A stretch of 51,860 nt of DNA from NCBI RefSeq assembly GCF_900185615.1, contig NZ_FYAK01000009.1, forward strand, positions 69,365 to 121,224, given 5' to 3'. Of the stretch, positions 40,566 to 51,773 are shown one piece after another (position 1 is the first letter of the stretch; every line of letters starts with the position of its first letter). Position numbers and translations under genes: made by a program. Origin of the DNA: Photobacterium malacitanum. GTDB taxonomy: Bacteria; Pseudomonadota; Gammaproteobacteria; Enterobacterales; Vibrionaceae. The notes beneath the pieces are model-generated. The model was not told the DNA's origin and searched no databases. It was given only the letters and a program-made list of their open reading frames with translations.

Positions 40566-41026
40566 TACACCAGCTCTTGCAATAATTGCATATCAACGTG
40601 AGGGATACCGTCTTCAAGGTACATTTCAGAGGTCTGAGTAAAGCCGTGTGATTGATAGAAATCAACTAAGTATTGTTGAGCGCCAATTTCAATTAATTGC
40701 TGCGGCCAAATTGCTTCCGCATGTGCTAACCCTTGACGCAGTAATTGATGCCCTAATCCTGATTTACGTTGGTTTGGTGTTACTACCACTCGACCAATGC
40801 TGACATTGTCATAGGTTACCCCTGGTGCTAAGAGACGTAAGTACGCGACTAACTCATTATTAGCATAACCGAGTAAGTGATAAACATTGTCGGCACGATC
40901 ATGATCATCAAGATCGGGGTACACACAGTTTTGTTCAACACAAAATATGTCGGAACGTAGTTTTAAAAGGTCATAAAGCTGGTGGGTGGTCAGCTGTTCA
41001 AAGGGTAAACATTGCCAAGTTGTCAT
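40565..41026 (-). CDS. elaA: ElaA-type GNAT acetyltransferase
   Basis: 153 residues of the GCN5-related N-acetyltransferase fold. RSDIFCVEQNCVYPDLDDHD and IGRVVVTPNQRKSGLGHQLL (the acetyl-CoA loop), followed by FYQSHGFTQTSEMYLEDGIPH, match ElaA. Substrate unknown. It is the first gene of an elaA-EamA pair with a one-base overlap. Confidence 0.88.
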   Translation of the reverse strand: MTTWQCLPFEQLTTHQLYDLLKLRSDIFCVEQNCVYPDLDDHDRADNVYHLLGYANNELVAYLRLLAPGVTYDNVSIGRVVVTPNQRKSGLGHQLLRQGLAHAEAIWPQQLIEIGAQQYLVDFYQSHGFTQTSEMYLEDGIPHVDMQLLQELV

Positions 41027-41092
41027 GATTGAAGTCCTTGTTAAGTATGCTTCGAGTGTATCGATATTTATTCGTCATGAAATTAACAATGG

Positions 41093-41689
41093 TTAACTTT
41101 TCTCAATAATATCGTTACTTGCAATCCGTTTTTTAATACGACTGAGGCTAATAGAAGTAATCCCTAAGTAAGACGCTAATTGGTAATCGGTAATACGGCC
41201 GACTAACGCTGGAAAATGGTCGCAAAATAATTGTAATCGCTGTTCTGGCGTGTGCATTAACATAAAGCGTTCTTTGTGTTCTTTATGCAGTAATTGGCGT
41301 TCTAATAATGCTTGATAAAGTGGATGTTGTTGCTGACGCCATTGTTGGAATAAGCTGATTGGCAACATGATTAATTGACTGGCAGATAATGTTTCTAATA
41401 AAAATGCTGAAGGTGCGTTAGTGATTAAACTTTCAAAGCCAATAATTACATCTTGATCCCAGTAGAACTCTTTACTGAATTGTTTACCTTGATCCGTAAG
41501 GTAGCACGCATGACAAAGACCATTTAACAGAAAGTAGCAATGGGTTGGCGTTTGTCCTTGGTGTAATAGAATATGTCGAGTGGGTAGTTCTAGTTGTTCT
41601 GCAACGGCAACCACATCGTTAATGGTTGCTGTATCAGCACCAAGTTGGGTTAAAAAAGTGGTTAATTCAACGTGGTTTTTAGATGGCAT
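41093..41689 (-). CDS. Crp/Fnr-family transcription regulator
   Basis: 198 residues: a cyclic-nucleotide-binding-type beta roll (about 20-125) without an obvious cAMP phosphate-binding motif, a dimer helix, and a short C-terminal helix-turn-helix (DYQLASYLGITSISLSRIKK, about 168-187). Cys residues are few, so it does not look like an Fnr iron-sulfur sensor. Ligand and targets unknown. It lies 66 bp upstream of elaA on the same strand and may regulate or share a transcript with elaA-EamA. Confidence 0.85.
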   Translation of the reverse strand: MPSKNHVELTTFLTQLGADTATINDVVAVAEQLELPTRHILLHQGQTPTHCYFLLNGLCHACYLTDQGKQFSKEFYWDQDVIIGFESLITNAPSAFLLETLSASQLIMLPISLFQQWRQQQHPLYQALLERQLLHKEHKERFMLMHTPEQRLQLFCDHFPALVGRITDYQLASYLGITSISLSRIKKRIASNDIIEKS

Positions 41690-41730
41690 AGGTTATCTAA
41701 CATTTAAAGAGGCTGTAGCAGTAGTGTATC

Positions 41731-41762
41731 AAAAAAATACCGCAACCAAGGTTGCGGTATAT
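41731..41762 (-). terminator. Terminator after cpdB
   Basis: The near-perfect palindrome ATACCGCAACC/GGTTGCGGTAT has a U7 tract on the minus strand. Confidence 0.9.
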
Positions 41763-41783
41763 TGATGTTACTTAATATAGTGA

Positions 41784-43751
41784 TTATTTTTTAGGCTGAA
41801 GATCCAATTGGTAAATCGCAAACCCACCCGGAGTGGTGCTTACTTTTTGCATTGGGTATTGGCCTTTTTCTTTAATAAACGTTGCCGCTTTATCGCTGTT
41901 TGCTGTTTCAAATTGAATGTTTAACTGCTTATCACTTGTCAGCGGCGTGAAGTGCCAGTTGTTATCAGCACTTGGTACTACTTGACCTTTTTGTTTGCTA
42001 ACACGACTGATGTAATCCGACAATACAGTGCGGTTCTCATCCGGTGATGCGAAGGCAATAAATGCTTCGCCTGTGCCCGCAAACTTGCCGCTGTAAGCAC
42101 GGTAATTATTAGTTGCAATTAAGAACGTTTGCTTTAAATCGATCGGTTTACCATTAAAGCTTAAATCTTTAATTCGGTTCGCGGTTGGATTAATTAGCTT
42201 ACATTCGCCATCGTATTTAGCTGGTTGTGAAATATCAATGTTGTATTTGACGCCATCAATGACATCAAAGTTGTAAGTACGGAAACCATCCCAGTTAATT
42301 AAACCTTGTGGTTTATCACTATTAACATCAATTTGGTTAAACTGTGCTGCTGAACATTCAAGCCACTCTTTAACTTCTTTACCCGTCACTTTCATTGCAA
42401 CCAGTGTATTTGGGTATAAGTATAAGTCAGCGGCATTACGGAATGTCAGTTGTCCTGCTTCTACTTCAGTGTAGTTACCTGCGTCATTACCACGACCACC
42501 GGCTTTAAATGGTGCCGCTGCTGATAATACAGGTAGACCATCAAGATCGGGATCGCCTTGAATAAAGCGTTCAACATAGTCTTTCTGCGCAAGGTTGACG
42601 ATTTGTACTGTTGGATCATCTTGAACCAATGCTAAATAGCTGTACATCACATCGCTAGCTTTACCAATTGGCTGATTCACAAAATCACGAGTAGCGTTAT
42701 GATCAATTGTCACTGCTGCAACTAATTTAGGATCGGCTTTTACTAATGGTTGTTGGTTAGCCTTATCAAAAATCGGACGCGCTTCAGTTTGAGCAGAGGT
42801 TACTTTCCAGCTATTACCGTCTTTGTCTAATACTAAATCCATAATACCGACGTGATCGCCCCAGCGGCCCGGCATTACTGCTGGAATACCATTGATAGTG
42901 CCTTTTTCAATATCAGCACCAGGTAGGCTGGCAAAGTCTTTACTAGGGAATACGGCATGTGAGTGACCAAAAGCGATCGCATCAATTCCTTCAACTTGAG
43001 TCAGGAAGTAGACTGAGTTTTCTGCGCCCACTTTATATGGGTCAGCTGATACGCCTGAATGTGGAATGGCGATAATAATATCAGCCCCTTCCGCTTTCAT
43101 TTGTGGAATAAACTTTTCAGCGGTTTGTTTAATGTCTTTGGCTTCTACTTTGCCTTCAAGATTGTTTTTATCCCACACCATAATTTGCGGTGGTACAAAA
43201 CCGATATAACCAATTTTTAGTTTTTGGTTGTTGCCATCATTATCTTTAAAGGTGTAATCCTTAATAAGATAAGGTGTGAATAAGTTTTTACCTGTTTTTA
43301 GATCATATACGTTGGCATTGATGTAAGGGAAGTTAGCACCTTCAATACTGGTATCAAGGAAATCTAAACCATAGTTAAATTCATGGTTACCAATATTACC
43401 AACAGCATAACCAAGCTGGTTCATGACTTTATAAACCGGATGAACTTCGCCTTTTTTTATGCCTTTTGCCGCCATGTAATCACCCATAGGGCTACCTTGC
43501 AACAAATCACCGTTATCCACTAACACACTGTTTGTTACTTCTGCGCGTGCTTTCTCAACCAAAGTCGCAGTACGTACTAAACCCGTCTTATCGGTTGGCT
43601 TATCCTTGTAGTAATCATAATCCATCACATTGGTATGAATATCAGTTGTTTCAAGAATACGTAATTTAATCGTTTCTGCATTTGCAGGACCTGCAAGCAA
43701 CAGTAGTCCGCCCAATACCGCGATAGATAAAGGTTTAACAGCTAGTGTCAT
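41784..43751 (-). CDS. cpdB: 2',3'-cyclic-nucleotide 2'-phosphodiesterase/3'-nucleotidase CpdB
   Basis: A periplasmic two-metal enzyme that lets the cell use external nucleotides. A signal peptide of 25 residues (ending PANA/E) is followed by a metallophosphatase domain ([50 protein letters not shown]) and a C-terminal 5'-nucleotidase domain. ATG 43751, behind GGAGA, begins [15 protein letters not shown]. An ORF extension of 26 residues upstream would spoil the signal peptide and is rejected. 655 residues, near E. coli (647). Confidence 0.95.
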   Translation of the reverse strand: MTLAVKPLSIAVLGGLLLLAGPANAETIKLRILETTDIHTNVMDYDYYKDKPTDKTGLVRTATLVEKARAEVTNSVLVDNGDLLQGSPMGDYMAAKGIKKGEVHPVYKVMNQLGYAVGNIGNHEFNYGLDFLDTSIEGANFPYINANVYDLKTGKNLFTPYLIKDYTFKDNDGNNQKLKIGYIGFVPPQIMVWDKNNLEGKVEAKDIKQTAEKFIPQMKAEGADIIIAIPHSGVSADPYKVGAENSVYFLTQVEGIDAIAFGHSHAVFPSKDFASLPGADIEKGTINGIPAVMPGRWGDHVGIMDLVLDKDGNSWKVTSAQTEARPIFDKANQQPLVKADPKLVAAVTIDHNATRDFVNQPIGKASDVMYSYLALVQDDPTVQIVNLAQKDYVERFIQGDPDLDGLPVLSAAAPFKAGGRGNDAGNYTEVEAGQLTFRNAADLYLYPNTLVAMKVTGKEVKEWLECSAAQFNQIDVNSDKPQGLINWDGFRTYNFDVIDGVKYNIDISQPAKYDGECKLINPTANRIKDLSFNGKPIDLKQTFLIATNNYRAYSGKFAGTGEAFIAFASPDENRTVLSDYISRVSKQKGQVVPSADNNWHFTPLTSDKQLNIQFETANSDKAATFIKEKGQYPMQKVSTTPGGFAIYQLDLQPKK

Positions 43752-44167
43752 GTGAATCTCCAAAAGGGTAGGCAAGAAAAGCGCGCCTAAAATAGCAAAT
43801 CTTATGCGAATACTATCGCCACCTATCACGTAATTGTGCTTTAACTCTCATTTTTTATATGCATAGCTATTATTAAGCCGCCAACAAATAGCAATTACAC
43901 ACTTAAAAGCACAACGCGTTAATTAAATTAAGAAAGAAAAAGCATAACTTAGGTTCGAAGTGATATTTGAATATGCTTCATTAGGCTTGCTATTAGCTAT
44001 TTATATTTAGTTTGTATTTATTCATGGTTGATCATTCTATTCGGTGCTCAAAAATTAAGGACCATTGTTCCAACCAAACTTTTAGGTATAAAAAATGAAA
44101 CTTTAGAATTTCAAGTAATATCGCAGCCTCTCTATAGTGGTAACAGAGCAACAATGGAGAGTGAACA
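43752..44167. other. Spacer between cpdB and cysG
   Basis: A 416-bp AT-rich region that should contain the cpdB promoter and, on the right, the promoter of the cysG-cysDN operon. A CysB-regulated promoter would be expected, but CysB sites are too degenerate to call by eye. No RNA gene or ORF was recognised. Confidence 0.4.
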
Positions 44168-45583
44168 ATGGATTATTTGCCAATATTTGCAGACTTAAAA
44201 CGTCGACCATGTGTGGTTGTCGGTGGTGGCAATAGCGCATGGCGCAAGACAAGGATGTTATTAAAAGCTGGAGCTGATGTCGGTGTGATAGCGTCAAAGC
44301 TTAATGCTGACTTTGAAGCGGCTATTGCTGCAGGTCAAGTTCGTTATATTAGCGAAGCATTTTCACCGAGCGATCTCGATGGTGTTTTTTTGGCTATTGC
44401 TGCAACGCCACATAAAGCACTTAATGCGTTGGTGTATCAATCAGCTAATCAACGTCAAGTATTAGTCAATGTAGTGGATGATACGCAGCGTTGTAGTTTT
44501 ATTGTGCCCTCTATTGTCGATCGTTCTCCTATCATTGTTGCCATTTCATCATCAGGTAAAGCCCCAGTTTTAGCGCGGTTATTACGTCAAAAATTAGAAG
44601 CAATACTCCCTCAGCATTTAGGCAAGATGGCAACGCTGGCGGGTAGTTTTCGAGGTTACCTTGCAGCCAAGCTTCCTTCATTTTCGAGTCGTCGCGCCTT
44701 CTGGGAGCAAGCATTTAATGGTCGTTTTGCTGATTTGGTTGCCGTCGGTCGCGATACAGAAGCGCAGCAAGCATTACAACAACAATTACATCAGCATACA
44801 TCGCCTGTCGGTCAAGTTGCTTTAATTGGTGCCGGGCCTGGTGATGCAGGGTTATTAACTTTACGTGGGTTGCAATTAATGCAGCAAGCCGATGTGGTGC
44901 TGTATGACTACCTTGTCTCTGATGAAGTGATGGCATTAGTACGCCGTGATGCAGAGCTTGTCTGTGTAGGAAAAAAAGCCGGTTTTCACAGTGTGCCGCA
45001 ACAGCAAACGAACCGATTAATTGTTGAATATGCCCAACAAGGTAAACGCGTTGTAAGGCTGAAAGGTGGTGACCCATTTGTGTTTGGGCGTGGCGCTGAA
45101 GAATTAGAAGTGCTAGCAGAGGCTGGTATTGATTTTCAAGTCGTACCGGGCATTACCGCAGCAGCTGGCGCCACTGCTTATGCTGGCATTCCATTAACCC
45201 ACCGCGATTACGCGCAAACAGCAATGTTTATAACCGGTCACTTAAAGCCCGATGGTAAGCAGCTTGATTGGTCAACTTTAGCCCGTGGTAATCAAACTTT
45301 AGTGATTTATATGGGGTTAATGAAATCAAGTCACATTCAACAGCAGTTATTACAACATGGCCGCGCCGCTGAAACGCCTATTGCTATTATTGAGCGCGGT
45401 ACACAAACCACCCAAAAAGTATTAACCGGACAATTAGATCAACTTGCCGATTTAGCACTGCATGCTGCTTCGCCATCGTTAATTGTGGTCGGTGAAGTCG
45501 TTAAGTTGTCACATAAATTAGCTTGGTTCACAACAAAGGAACAGTTATCACCGCAACCTGAAGCGGTAGTGAAGCTGGCATAG
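44168..45583 (+). CDS. cysG: Siroheme synthase CysG
   Basis: A fusion enzyme that methylates uroporphyrinogen III twice, oxidises precorrin-2 and inserts iron, making siroheme for CysI. The N-terminal NAD-binding dehydrogenase/ferrochelatase part (about 1-200) starts [18 protein letters not shown]. The SAM methyltransferase part (about 215-460) has [29 protein letters not shown] and [10 protein letters not shown]. The 471 residues are typical. A strong GGAGAG site precedes it. It leads the cysDN operon; cysD follows after 13 bp. Confidence 0.96.
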   Translation: MDYLPIFADLKRRPCVVVGGGNSAWRKTRMLLKAGADVGVIASKLNADFEAAIAAGQVRYISEAFSPSDLDGVFLAIAATPHKALNALVYQSANQRQVLVNVVDDTQRCSFIVPSIVDRSPIIVAISSSGKAPVLARLLRQKLEAILPQHLGKMATLAGSFRGYLAAKLPSFSSRRAFWEQAFNGRFADLVAVGRDTEAQQALQQQLHQHTSPVGQVALIGAGPGDAGLLTLRGLQLMQQADVVLYDYLVSDEVMALVRRDAELVCVGKKAGFHSVPQQQTNRLIVEYAQQGKRVVRLKGGDPFVFGRGAEELEVLAEAGIDFQVVPGITAAAGATAYAGIPLTHRDYAQTAMFITGHLKPDGKQLDWSTLARGNQTLVIYMGLMKSSHIQQQLLQHGRAAETPIAIIERGTQTTQKVLTGQLDQLADLALHAASPSLIVVGEVVKLSHKLAWFTTKEQLSPQPEAVVKLA

Positions 45584-45596
45584 CATGGAGAGAGAG

Positions 45597-46505
45597 ATGG
45601 ACCCGAAACGTTTAACCCACCTCAAGCAACTCGAAGCAGAAAGTATTCATATTTTGCGTGAAGTCGCCGCTGAGTTTGATAACCCTGTAATGATGTATTC
45701 GATTGGTAAGGATTCATCAGTGATGTTGCATTTAGCCCGTAAGGCTTTTTATCCCGGAAAAATTCCATTTCCGCTATTGCATGTTGATACCACTTGGAAG
45801 TTTCGTGAAATGATTGAGTTTCGTGATCGTACCGCCAAGAAATACGGTTTTGATTTATTAGTTCATCAAAATCCAGAGGGGATCGCGATGGGAGTGGGGC
45901 CATTTACCCATGGTTCGTCAAAGCATACCGATATTATGAAAACTCAAGGCCTAAAACAAGCACTCGATAAATATGGTTTTGATGCCGCATTTGGTGGTGC
46001 TCGCCGTGATGAAGAAAAGTCGCGAGCCAAAGAACGTGTGTATTCTTTCCGAGATAAAAACCACAGTTGGGATCCTAAAAATCAGCGCCCTGAATTATGG
46101 AAAACCTATAACGGTCAGATTAATAAAGGCGAGAGTATTCGCGTGTTCCCGTTATCCAATTGGACTGAGCTCGATATTTGGCAATATATCTTCCTTGAGC
46201 AAATTGAAATTGTGCCACTGTACCTATCCCAAGTACGACCAGTTGTAGAGCGTGATGGCATGTTAATTATGGTGGATGATGAACGTTTAGAGCTACAACC
46301 CGGCGAAACCATTGAACAAAAAAGTGTCCGGTTTAGAACCTTAGGATGTTACCCATTAACAGGAGCGGTGGAATCAACTGCTAATACTTTACCGGGGATC
46401 ATCGAAGAAATGCTGGTGGCCACTTCAAGTGAACGCCAAGGACGCGCCATCGATCATGATCAATCGGGCTCAATGGAATTGAAAAAGCGCCAGGGTTATT
46501 TCTAA
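45597..46505 (+). CDS. cysD: Sulfate adenylyltransferase subunit 2 (CysD)
   Basis: The catalytic subunit of ATP sulfurylase, forming APS from ATP and sulfate, driven by the CysN GTPase. The PP-loop is [20 protein letters not shown], with [15 protein letters not shown] and the C-terminal [13 protein letters not shown] 45597 ([16 protein letters not shown]) follows GGAGAGAG. An in-frame ATG at 45585 overlaps that site. 302 residues, same as E. coli. Confidence 0.97.
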   Translation: MDPKRLTHLKQLEAESIHILREVAAEFDNPVMMYSIGKDSSVMLHLARKAFYPGKIPFPLLHVDTTWKFREMIEFRDRTAKKYGFDLLVHQNPEGIAMGVGPFTHGSSKHTDIMKTQGLKQALDKYGFDAAFGGARRDEEKSRAKERVYSFRDKNHSWDPKNQRPELWKTYNGQINKGESIRVFPLSNWTELDIWQYIFLEQIEIVPLYLSQVRPVVERDGMLIMVDDERLELQPGETIEQKSVRFRTLGCYPLTGAVESTANTLPGIIEEMLVATSSERQGRAIDHDQSGSMELKKRQGYF

Positions 46506-46515
46506 GGAGAGAATA

Positions 46516-47937
46516 ATGAATAGTGTCATAGAACAACAGGTGGCAGAGCTGGGTATCGAAGCTTACCTTGATCAACACCATAATAAATCGCTGCTACGGT
46601 TTTTAACCTGTGGCTCCGTTGATGATGGCAAAAGTACTCTTATAGGTCGCCTGTTACATGACTCGCATCAGATTTATGAAGATCAACTTGCGGCTATCCA
46701 TACCGACAGTCAAAAAGTCGGTACCACAGGCGATAAACCGGACTTAGCCTTATTAGTCGATGGTTTACAAGCAGAGCGTGAGCAAGGGATCACCATTGAT
46801 GTTGCTTATCGTTATTTCTCAACCAAAGCACGTAAGTTCATTATTGCTGATACTCCAGGGCATGAGCAATATACCCGTAATATGGCAACAGGTGCATCGA
46901 CGTGTGATGTTGCGGTTATTTTGATTGATGCACGTAAGGGTGTGTTAGATCAAACGCGTCGTCATTCTTACATTGCTAGCCTATTAGGTATTCGCCAGTT
47001 TATTGTGGCGGTAAATAAAATGGATTTAGTTGATTTCGACCAAACGCGTTTTGAAGAAATTCAGCAGCAATACCTTCAATTCTCAAAAAAGCTTAATCCT
47101 AAGATCAATATTCAAGTGTTGCCACTATCGGCATTAGAAGGCGATAACGTTGTCAGTCAAAGTGCCAAGATGGCGTGGTATCAAGGTCAGCCGTTATTGA
47201 CCCTATTAGAACAGGTAGATTTATTCTCTGGTGATGACTCGTCAGCATTACGTTTTCCTATTCAATATGTAAATCGACCTAATCTTGATTTTCGAGGTTT
47301 TGCTGGCACATTAGCTTCCGGCGAAATTCATGTAGGACAGCGTGTAACCGCATTACCTTCAGGAAAAACATCTACAGTTGAGCGTATTGTTACTTTTGAT
47401 GGTGATTTGAAAACCGCAGCTCAAGGGCAAGCAATTACCGTTACCTTAGCGGATGAAATTGATATCAGCCGTGGTGATACTTTGATTGCAGCCGAAGACG
47501 AAGTGCCATTAAGTAATAATGTACTGGCTGATATCGTGTGGATGGGGGAGACCGCACTCGCGACTGGGCGTCAGTATGATATTAAAGTCGCAGGTAAAAA
47601 AACCTTAGGCAGTGTGAGTGCTATACGTCATCAAGTTGATATTAATAGTCTTGAAACTTTTGCTAGCGAGACGCTACCGCTTAATGGTATTGGTTTGTGT
47701 GAAATCAATCTTCATGATGCGATAGCTGCAGATAGCTATCAGACCTGCAAAGACACGGGCGGATTTATCATTATCGATCGTTTAACCAATGTCACTGTTG
47801 GCGCAGGTTTAGTTCGTGAAGCACTCGCCGATCAGCAAAGCAGTCGTTATTCAGCGTTTGAAGTTGAATTTAACGCGCTCGTTCGCAAACATTTCCCACA
47901 TTGGGATGCCAAAGATATTGGTCAATTACTGGAGTAA
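46516..47937 (+). CDS. cysN: Sulfate adenylyltransferase subunit 1, GTPase CysN
   Basis: An EF-Tu-like GTPase that couples GTP hydrolysis to APS synthesis by CysD. G1 GSVDDGKST at 33-41, DTPGH near 111 and NKMD near 168, then two beta-barrel domains. The 473 residues match CysN alone, so APS kinase is not fused and is supplied by the separate cysC. AAGGAG precedes the ATG, 10 bp after cysD. Confidence 0.97.
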   Translation: MNSVIEQQVAELGIEAYLDQHHNKSLLRFLTCGSVDDGKSTLIGRLLHDSHQIYEDQLAAIHTDSQKVGTTGDKPDLALLVDGLQAEREQGITIDVAYRYFSTKARKFIIADTPGHEQYTRNMATGASTCDVAVILIDARKGVLDQTRRHSYIASLLGIRQFIVAVNKMDLVDFDQTRFEEIQQQYLQFSKKLNPKINIQVLPLSALEGDNVVSQSAKMAWYQGQPLLTLLEQVDLFSGDDSSALRFPIQYVNRPNLDFRGFAGTLASGEIHVGQRVTALPSGKTSTVERIVTFDGDLKTAAQGQAITVTLADEIDISRGDTLIAAEDEVPLSNNVLADIVWMGETALATGRQYDIKVAGKKTLGSVSAIRHQVDINSLETFASETLPLNGIGLCEINLHDAIAADSYQTCKDTGGFIIIDRLTNVTVGAGLVREALADQQSSRYSAFEVEFNALVRKHFPHWDAKDIGQLLE

Positions 47938-47942
47938 CGTGA

Positions 47943-49673
47943 ATGAGCTGGGAACAAGCTACTGTGCTGGCAATGCTAGTAGTGATTATTCTCTGCTTGC
48001 TCACCACGAAGATTAAACCCGCGTATTTATTTGCTGGCAGTGCGTTTATTGGTTTTCAATCAAATTTAATTGAATTACCAGCCATTGCCGCAAATTTTAC
48101 TAACCCGTCGTTATTAACTTTAGTGTTATTGATTCTAGTATCGATAGCACTTGAAAAAACACGCTTGATAAGTTGGGTCGGGCGGCAAATTTCACAAGGT
48201 GGTCATAGCTCAGTTGTCGCAAAGCTTGGAATATCAACCGCGTTATTATCTTCATTTACTAATAACACTGCGGTGGTGGTGTCGTTAATTGGCGCGATAA
48301 AACGTAATCAGCGTCATGCACCTTCTAAATTATTACTGCCTTTATCTTATGCTGCTATTTTAGGGGGAACACTGACCCTCATTGGAACATCAACCAACCT
48401 TATTATTAATAGTTTTGTTGAAGATGTTGGTTTACCTAGTCTGGGATTTTTTGCCCCGTCCATGATTGGCTTAGCAGTATTAGTGATCGGTTTAATGATT
48501 CTAATACCCTTGAGTTATTTATTACCTGATAACGACGATCATAGCGAAGAGCTATTACCTTATTTTTTAGAAGCGCGCGTTAAAAGTGATTCTCCATTGA
48601 TTGGAAAAACGGTCGCAGAAAATGGATTGAGAGCATTACGACGGTTATTTTTAGCTGAATTAATTCGTGATGGTAAAACCATTGCACCGGTTTGTCCTAA
48701 CACACACTTACAAGCAGGTGATCGGTTATTGTTTTGTGGTGATATTGAAAGTGTTACCACCTTACAAGAAATCGACGGTTTGCATCTATTTGGACAGCAT
48801 CATTTAAATGGCCAGTCGATGATGGAGGTCGTGGTTAGCCATTCTGCTGCTATTTGTGGTCGTACTTTAAAAAATGCCCAATTTCGAGAAAACTTTGATG
48901 CCGTTGTGGTCGCAATTCGTCGTGGTCATGAACGATTAGCGGGGGGCTTGGGAAATATTGAGTTACGCGCAGGTGATACGTTAGTTATTGTGCCGGGAAA
49001 AATGTTTAATCAAAAGCGGGTTATGCTTGAACGTGAGTTTGTATTGGTTAATGGGCTTGATTCAAGTACACGTTTAGATAAACGTCGTAGCGCCACCGTA
49101 TTAGTTGGATTTTTAAGTGTTATCGTATTGGCATTAGTTGATTGGTTACCCTTAATAAAAGGATTGGCTATTTATTTGGTGTTACTCGTTGGATTAGGAC
49201 TGATTTCTTTTACAGAACTTCGACGCCGATTTCCGATTGATATTGTGGTGATTGTTGGATCTGCATTAACACTGGCGCAATTAATGATCACCAGTGGCTT
49301 ATCACACCATATGGGGCAAGCTTTGATCACCGCATTTAATGGCTGGGGGGTTTACGGCGGGTTAATTGCGGTTTATTTACTAACATTAGTTCTGACAGAA
49401 TTGATCACCAATAATGCAGCTGCTGCCTTAGCTTTTCCTATTAGCTATAGCTTAGCGCTTGGGTATGGCGTCGACCCAATGCCGTTTATTATGGCCGTAC
49501 TCTTTGGCGCGAGTGCGAGTTTTATATCTCCTTATGGTTATCAAACTAATTTGTTGGTGTATAGCGTTGGTAATTATCAAATTAGAGATTATCTGAAACT
49601 GGGGTTACCGCTCTCGATTGTGTATTCCACAGTAGTGTTGATCTTGATCCCATTAGTCTTTCCTTTTAACTAA
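47943..49673 (+). CDS. SLC13-family anion permease with two RCK-C domains, probable sulfate importer
   Basis: A membrane protein of 576 residues. Membrane helices at about 5-190 and 395-575 carry the conserved [10 protein letters not shown] and [15 protein letters not shown], with GTSTNLII as a likely Na+/anion site. They flank two cytoplasmic TrkA-C (RCK_C) domains at about 205-285 and 295-375 ([35 protein letters not shown]). Its place between cysN and cysC, and the family, point to Na+-coupled sulfate uptake. The RCK domains may gate it. Substrate is inference. Confidence 0.85.
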   Translation: MSWEQATVLAMLVVIILCLLTTKIKPAYLFAGSAFIGFQSNLIELPAIAANFTNPSLLTLVLLILVSIALEKTRLISWVGRQISQGGHSSVVAKLGISTALLSSFTNNTAVVVSLIGAIKRNQRHAPSKLLLPLSYAAILGGTLTLIGTSTNLIINSFVEDVGLPSLGFFAPSMIGLAVLVIGLMILIPLSYLLPDNDDHSEELLPYFLEARVKSDSPLIGKTVAENGLRALRRLFLAELIRDGKTIAPVCPNTHLQAGDRLLFCGDIESVTTLQEIDGLHLFGQHHLNGQSMMEVVVSHSAAICGRTLKNAQFRENFDAVVVAIRRGHERLAGGLGNIELRAGDTLVIVPGKMFNQKRVMLEREFVLVNGLDSSTRLDKRRSATVLVGFLSVIVLALVDWLPLIKGLAIYLVLLVGLGLISFTELRRRFPIDIVVIVGSALTLAQLMITSGLSHHMGQALITAFNGWGVYGGLIAVYLLTLVLTELITNNAAAALAFPISYSLALGYGVDPMPFIMAVLFGASASFISPYGYQTNLLVYSVGNYQIRDYLKLGLPLSIVYSTVVLILIPLVFPFN

Positions 49674-49692
49674 ATTAACAATGGAATATGTT

Positions 49693-50316
49693 ATGAATAC
49701 CACACCAAAGTCTCATGATGATAACAATAATATTGTTTGGCATAGCTATAGTGTGACCAAGCAACAACGAGGGCAGCAAAAGCAACAGCAACCTTGTGTA
49801 TTATGGTTTACAGGATTGAGTGGTGCCGGAAAATCGACAATTGCTGGCGCGCTAGAGCATAGGTTACTGGCATTGGGTTACCATACTTATTTGTTAGATG
49901 GTGACAATGTTCGGCACGGATTGTGTAAAGATCTTGGTTTTTCAGCTCAAGATCGACGTGAAAATATTCGCCGTATCGGTGAGGTTGCCACATTAATGGC
50001 AGATTCAGGATTGATCGTACTGAGTGCGTTTATATCTCCTCATCGTGAAGAAAGACAAATAGTACGAGATTTACTGCCACAGGGGGAGTTTATCGAAGTG
50101 TTTGTTGATACGCCTTTAGCTGAATGTGAAAAACGCGATCCTAAAGGACTGTATAAAAAAGCACGAGCAGGTGAAATAAAGCAATTTACAGGGATTGATG
50201 CAGAGTACCAATCGCCTTTACAGCCTGAAATTCACTTAGCCGCTGATAGTCATAATATTAATGAATTGGTTGAGCAATGTATTAATGCTTTACGTCATCG
50301 AAGTATCATTGCTTGA
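49693..50316 (+). CDS. cysC: Adenylylsulfate (APS) kinase CysC
   Basis: Phosphorylates APS to PAPS, the substrate of CysH. P-loop GLSGAGKST at 41-49, [16 protein letters not shown], and the phosphorylated-serine region [14 protein letters not shown] 49693 gives 207 residues and the family-like start. An in-frame ATG 12 bp upstream contributes its GGA as the likely ribosome-binding site. An extra Gln-rich stretch lies near residues 24-33. Confidence 0.95.
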   Translation: MNTTPKSHDDNNNIVWHSYSVTKQQRGQQKQQQPCVLWFTGLSGAGKSTIAGALEHRLLALGYHTYLLDGDNVRHGLCKDLGFSAQDRRENIRRIGEVATLMADSGLIVLSAFISPHREERQIVRDLLPQGEFIEVFVDTPLAECEKRDPKGLYKKARAGEIKQFTGIDAEYQSPLQPEIHLAADSHNINELVEQCINALRHRSIIA

Positions 50317-50340
50317 CCATCGGTAATAGGAGTACCGTAA

Positions 50341-51078
50341 GTGACCACATTACTTGATGCTATATATGCCATTGCATTGGATGCAGGTAAATCGATAATG
50401 ACGCATTATCATAGTAATATAGCCATTGAAAATAAACACGATAATAGCCCCGTCACCATTGCTGATCTTGCTGCAAATGAAATTATTATTAGTCAATTAC
50501 AGCAACTGACTCCCGACATTCCTATCATATCAGAAGAATCACCACAGACTGATTGGCACCAGCGCCAACATTGGTCATCTTTTTGGCTGGTGGACCCACT
50601 TGATGGTACCAAAGAGTTTATCAATAAGAATGGCGAGTTCACTGTTAACATTGCGCTGGTTGAGAATGGAAAACCGATTTTAGCCGTTGTCTATGCTCCG
50701 GCATTAAATAAAGCCTGGTTAGGTGATGGAAAAACAGCTTGGCTGGTTACTAAAGCAGGCAAAGAGGTCATTCGTCTTTTACCTGCTACTGTACCAACAG
50801 TTGTTGGTAGTCGTTCACATCCTTCGGTTGAGTTAGAGGCTTACCTTCAACAACTCGGTGAGCATAAATTAGTGGCAGTAGGATCTTCATTAAAGTTTTG
50901 TTTAGTCGCTGAAGGACGAGCTCAATATTATCCGCGTTTAGGACCAACAATGATGTGGGATACTGCGGCTGGTCAATGTATTGCTGAAAGTGCTGGCGCG
51001 ACAGTGAACGATCTCGATGGTTTTCCACTTCGTTATGATCGTGAAACGTTATTGAACCCTGCTTTTGTTGTTTCATAA
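50341..51078 (+). CDS. cysQ: 3'(2'),5'-bisphosphate nucleotidase CysQ (GTG start)
   Basis: Hydrolyses PAP, the by-product of CysH, to AMP and keeps PAPS use from stalling. The inositol monophosphatase fold shows the metal motifs ISEES and WLVDPLDGTKEFIN, and PTMMWDTAAGQCIAESAGA. GTG start with AGGAG 9 bp upstream. 245 residues as in E. coli (246). Last gene of the cysG-cysD-cysN-permease-cysC-cysQ operon. Confidence 0.95.
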   Translation: MTTLLDAIYAIALDAGKSIMTHYHSNIAIENKHDNSPVTIADLAANEIIISQLQQLTPDIPIISEESPQTDWHQRQHWSSFWLVDPLDGTKEFINKNGEFTVNIALVENGKPILAVVYAPALNKAWLGDGKTAWLVTKAGKEVIRLLPATVPTVVGSRSHPSVELEAYLQQLGEHKLVAVGSSLKFCLVAEGRAQYYPRLGPTMMWDTAAGQCIAESAGATVNDLDGFPLRYDRETLLNPAFVVS

Positions 51079-51149
51079 ACATCATAAATGAACCAAAAGT
51101 CATGGAGTGGTTAAATAGTCAGCACTATTTTCAAATAACGACTATCAAC

Positions 51150-51186
51150 AAAGAGTCTTTCTGTATGAAAATTGACTCTTTTGTGG
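51150..51186 (+). terminator. Possible terminator after cysQ
   Basis: AAAGAGTC (51150-51157) pairs with GACTCTTT (51174-51181), followed by a short T-containing stretch. The U tract is weak. It is the only candidate between cysQ and the rRNA promoters. Confidence 0.45.
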
Positions 51187-51235
51187 CTTTTGGTTGGTAT
51201 TACTAGCATTCGCACCAAAAAAACCAAATAAACAA

Positions 51236-51263
51236 TTGTCATCCTTCTCGTTCTATCTATAAT
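51236..51263 (+). promoter_or_regulatory. rRNA promoter P1
   Basis: TTGTCA (51236-51241), 16 bp, then TATAAT (51258-51263), followed by GCACCCC. The hexamers, spacing and GC-rich discriminator are the same design as E. coli rrnB P1. An A-rich tract just upstream (51216-51235) could be the UP element. Expected to be growth-rate and ppGpp controlled. Confidence 0.85.
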
Positions 51264-51496
51264 GCACCCCAACGATACGGAATACGTGCGGTTAGTAACT
51301 TGATTACAACCTGTGTATAACTTGTCGGTAAGCGGTTTATAAAAATTCACAAGCTTTAATTACGGTTTTACCTTTAATATTAGATGTGAAAATCGCAGTC
51401 TTGATTTGAATTTTATTCAAATGGTAAGAAATATTAAATATATCTTACGCAAGGCAGGTCATTAAAGGGTTTTGAAAAATAAATTCAAAAAACTTG

Positions 51497-51524
51497 TTGA
51501 CTTTAAATTGGCGCGGAGTAATAT
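51497..51524 (+). promoter_or_regulatory. rRNA promoter P2
   Basis: TTGACT (51497-51502), 16 bp, then TAATAT (51519-51524), with AT-rich DNA upstream. It is about 260 bp after P1 and 250 bp before 16S. Confidence 0.75.
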
Positions 51525-51558
51525 ACGCAGCCTCAGCCAATACGACGTATTGCGCTAA

Positions 51559-51570
51559 TGTTCTTTAACA
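51559..51570 (+). promoter_or_regulatory. boxA antitermination element of the rRNA leader
   Basis: TGTTCTTTAACA matches the boxA consensus TGCTCTTTAACA in 11 of 12 positions, placed between P2 and 16S as expected for NusB/NusE binding. Confidence 0.85.
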
Positions 51571-51773
51571 ATTTGACCATGCAATCTGTGTGGGCACTCG
51601 TTGAATAGTTAAGTCGAAAGATTTATCAATGATACTAGTGACCAATACAAATAACTCCTCTCTTTATAGAGAAGGATTATTTGGCACAGTCAATTCAAAT
51701 ATCATTACTAGCTTCTAGTAATCGATATTTTAACAGTATTCATTGAGCCGTTTCGAAAGAAACAACAAAACTT

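Noticed and set aside
43752..43829. N-terminal extension of CpdB
   Set aside because: It would place 26 residues ahead of a clear signal peptide. ATG 43751 has its own GGAGA site.
51312..51320. Perfect DnaA box (TTATACACA on the minus strand) near rRNA P1
   Set aside because: A single 9-mer is expected by chance and no cluster surrounds it.
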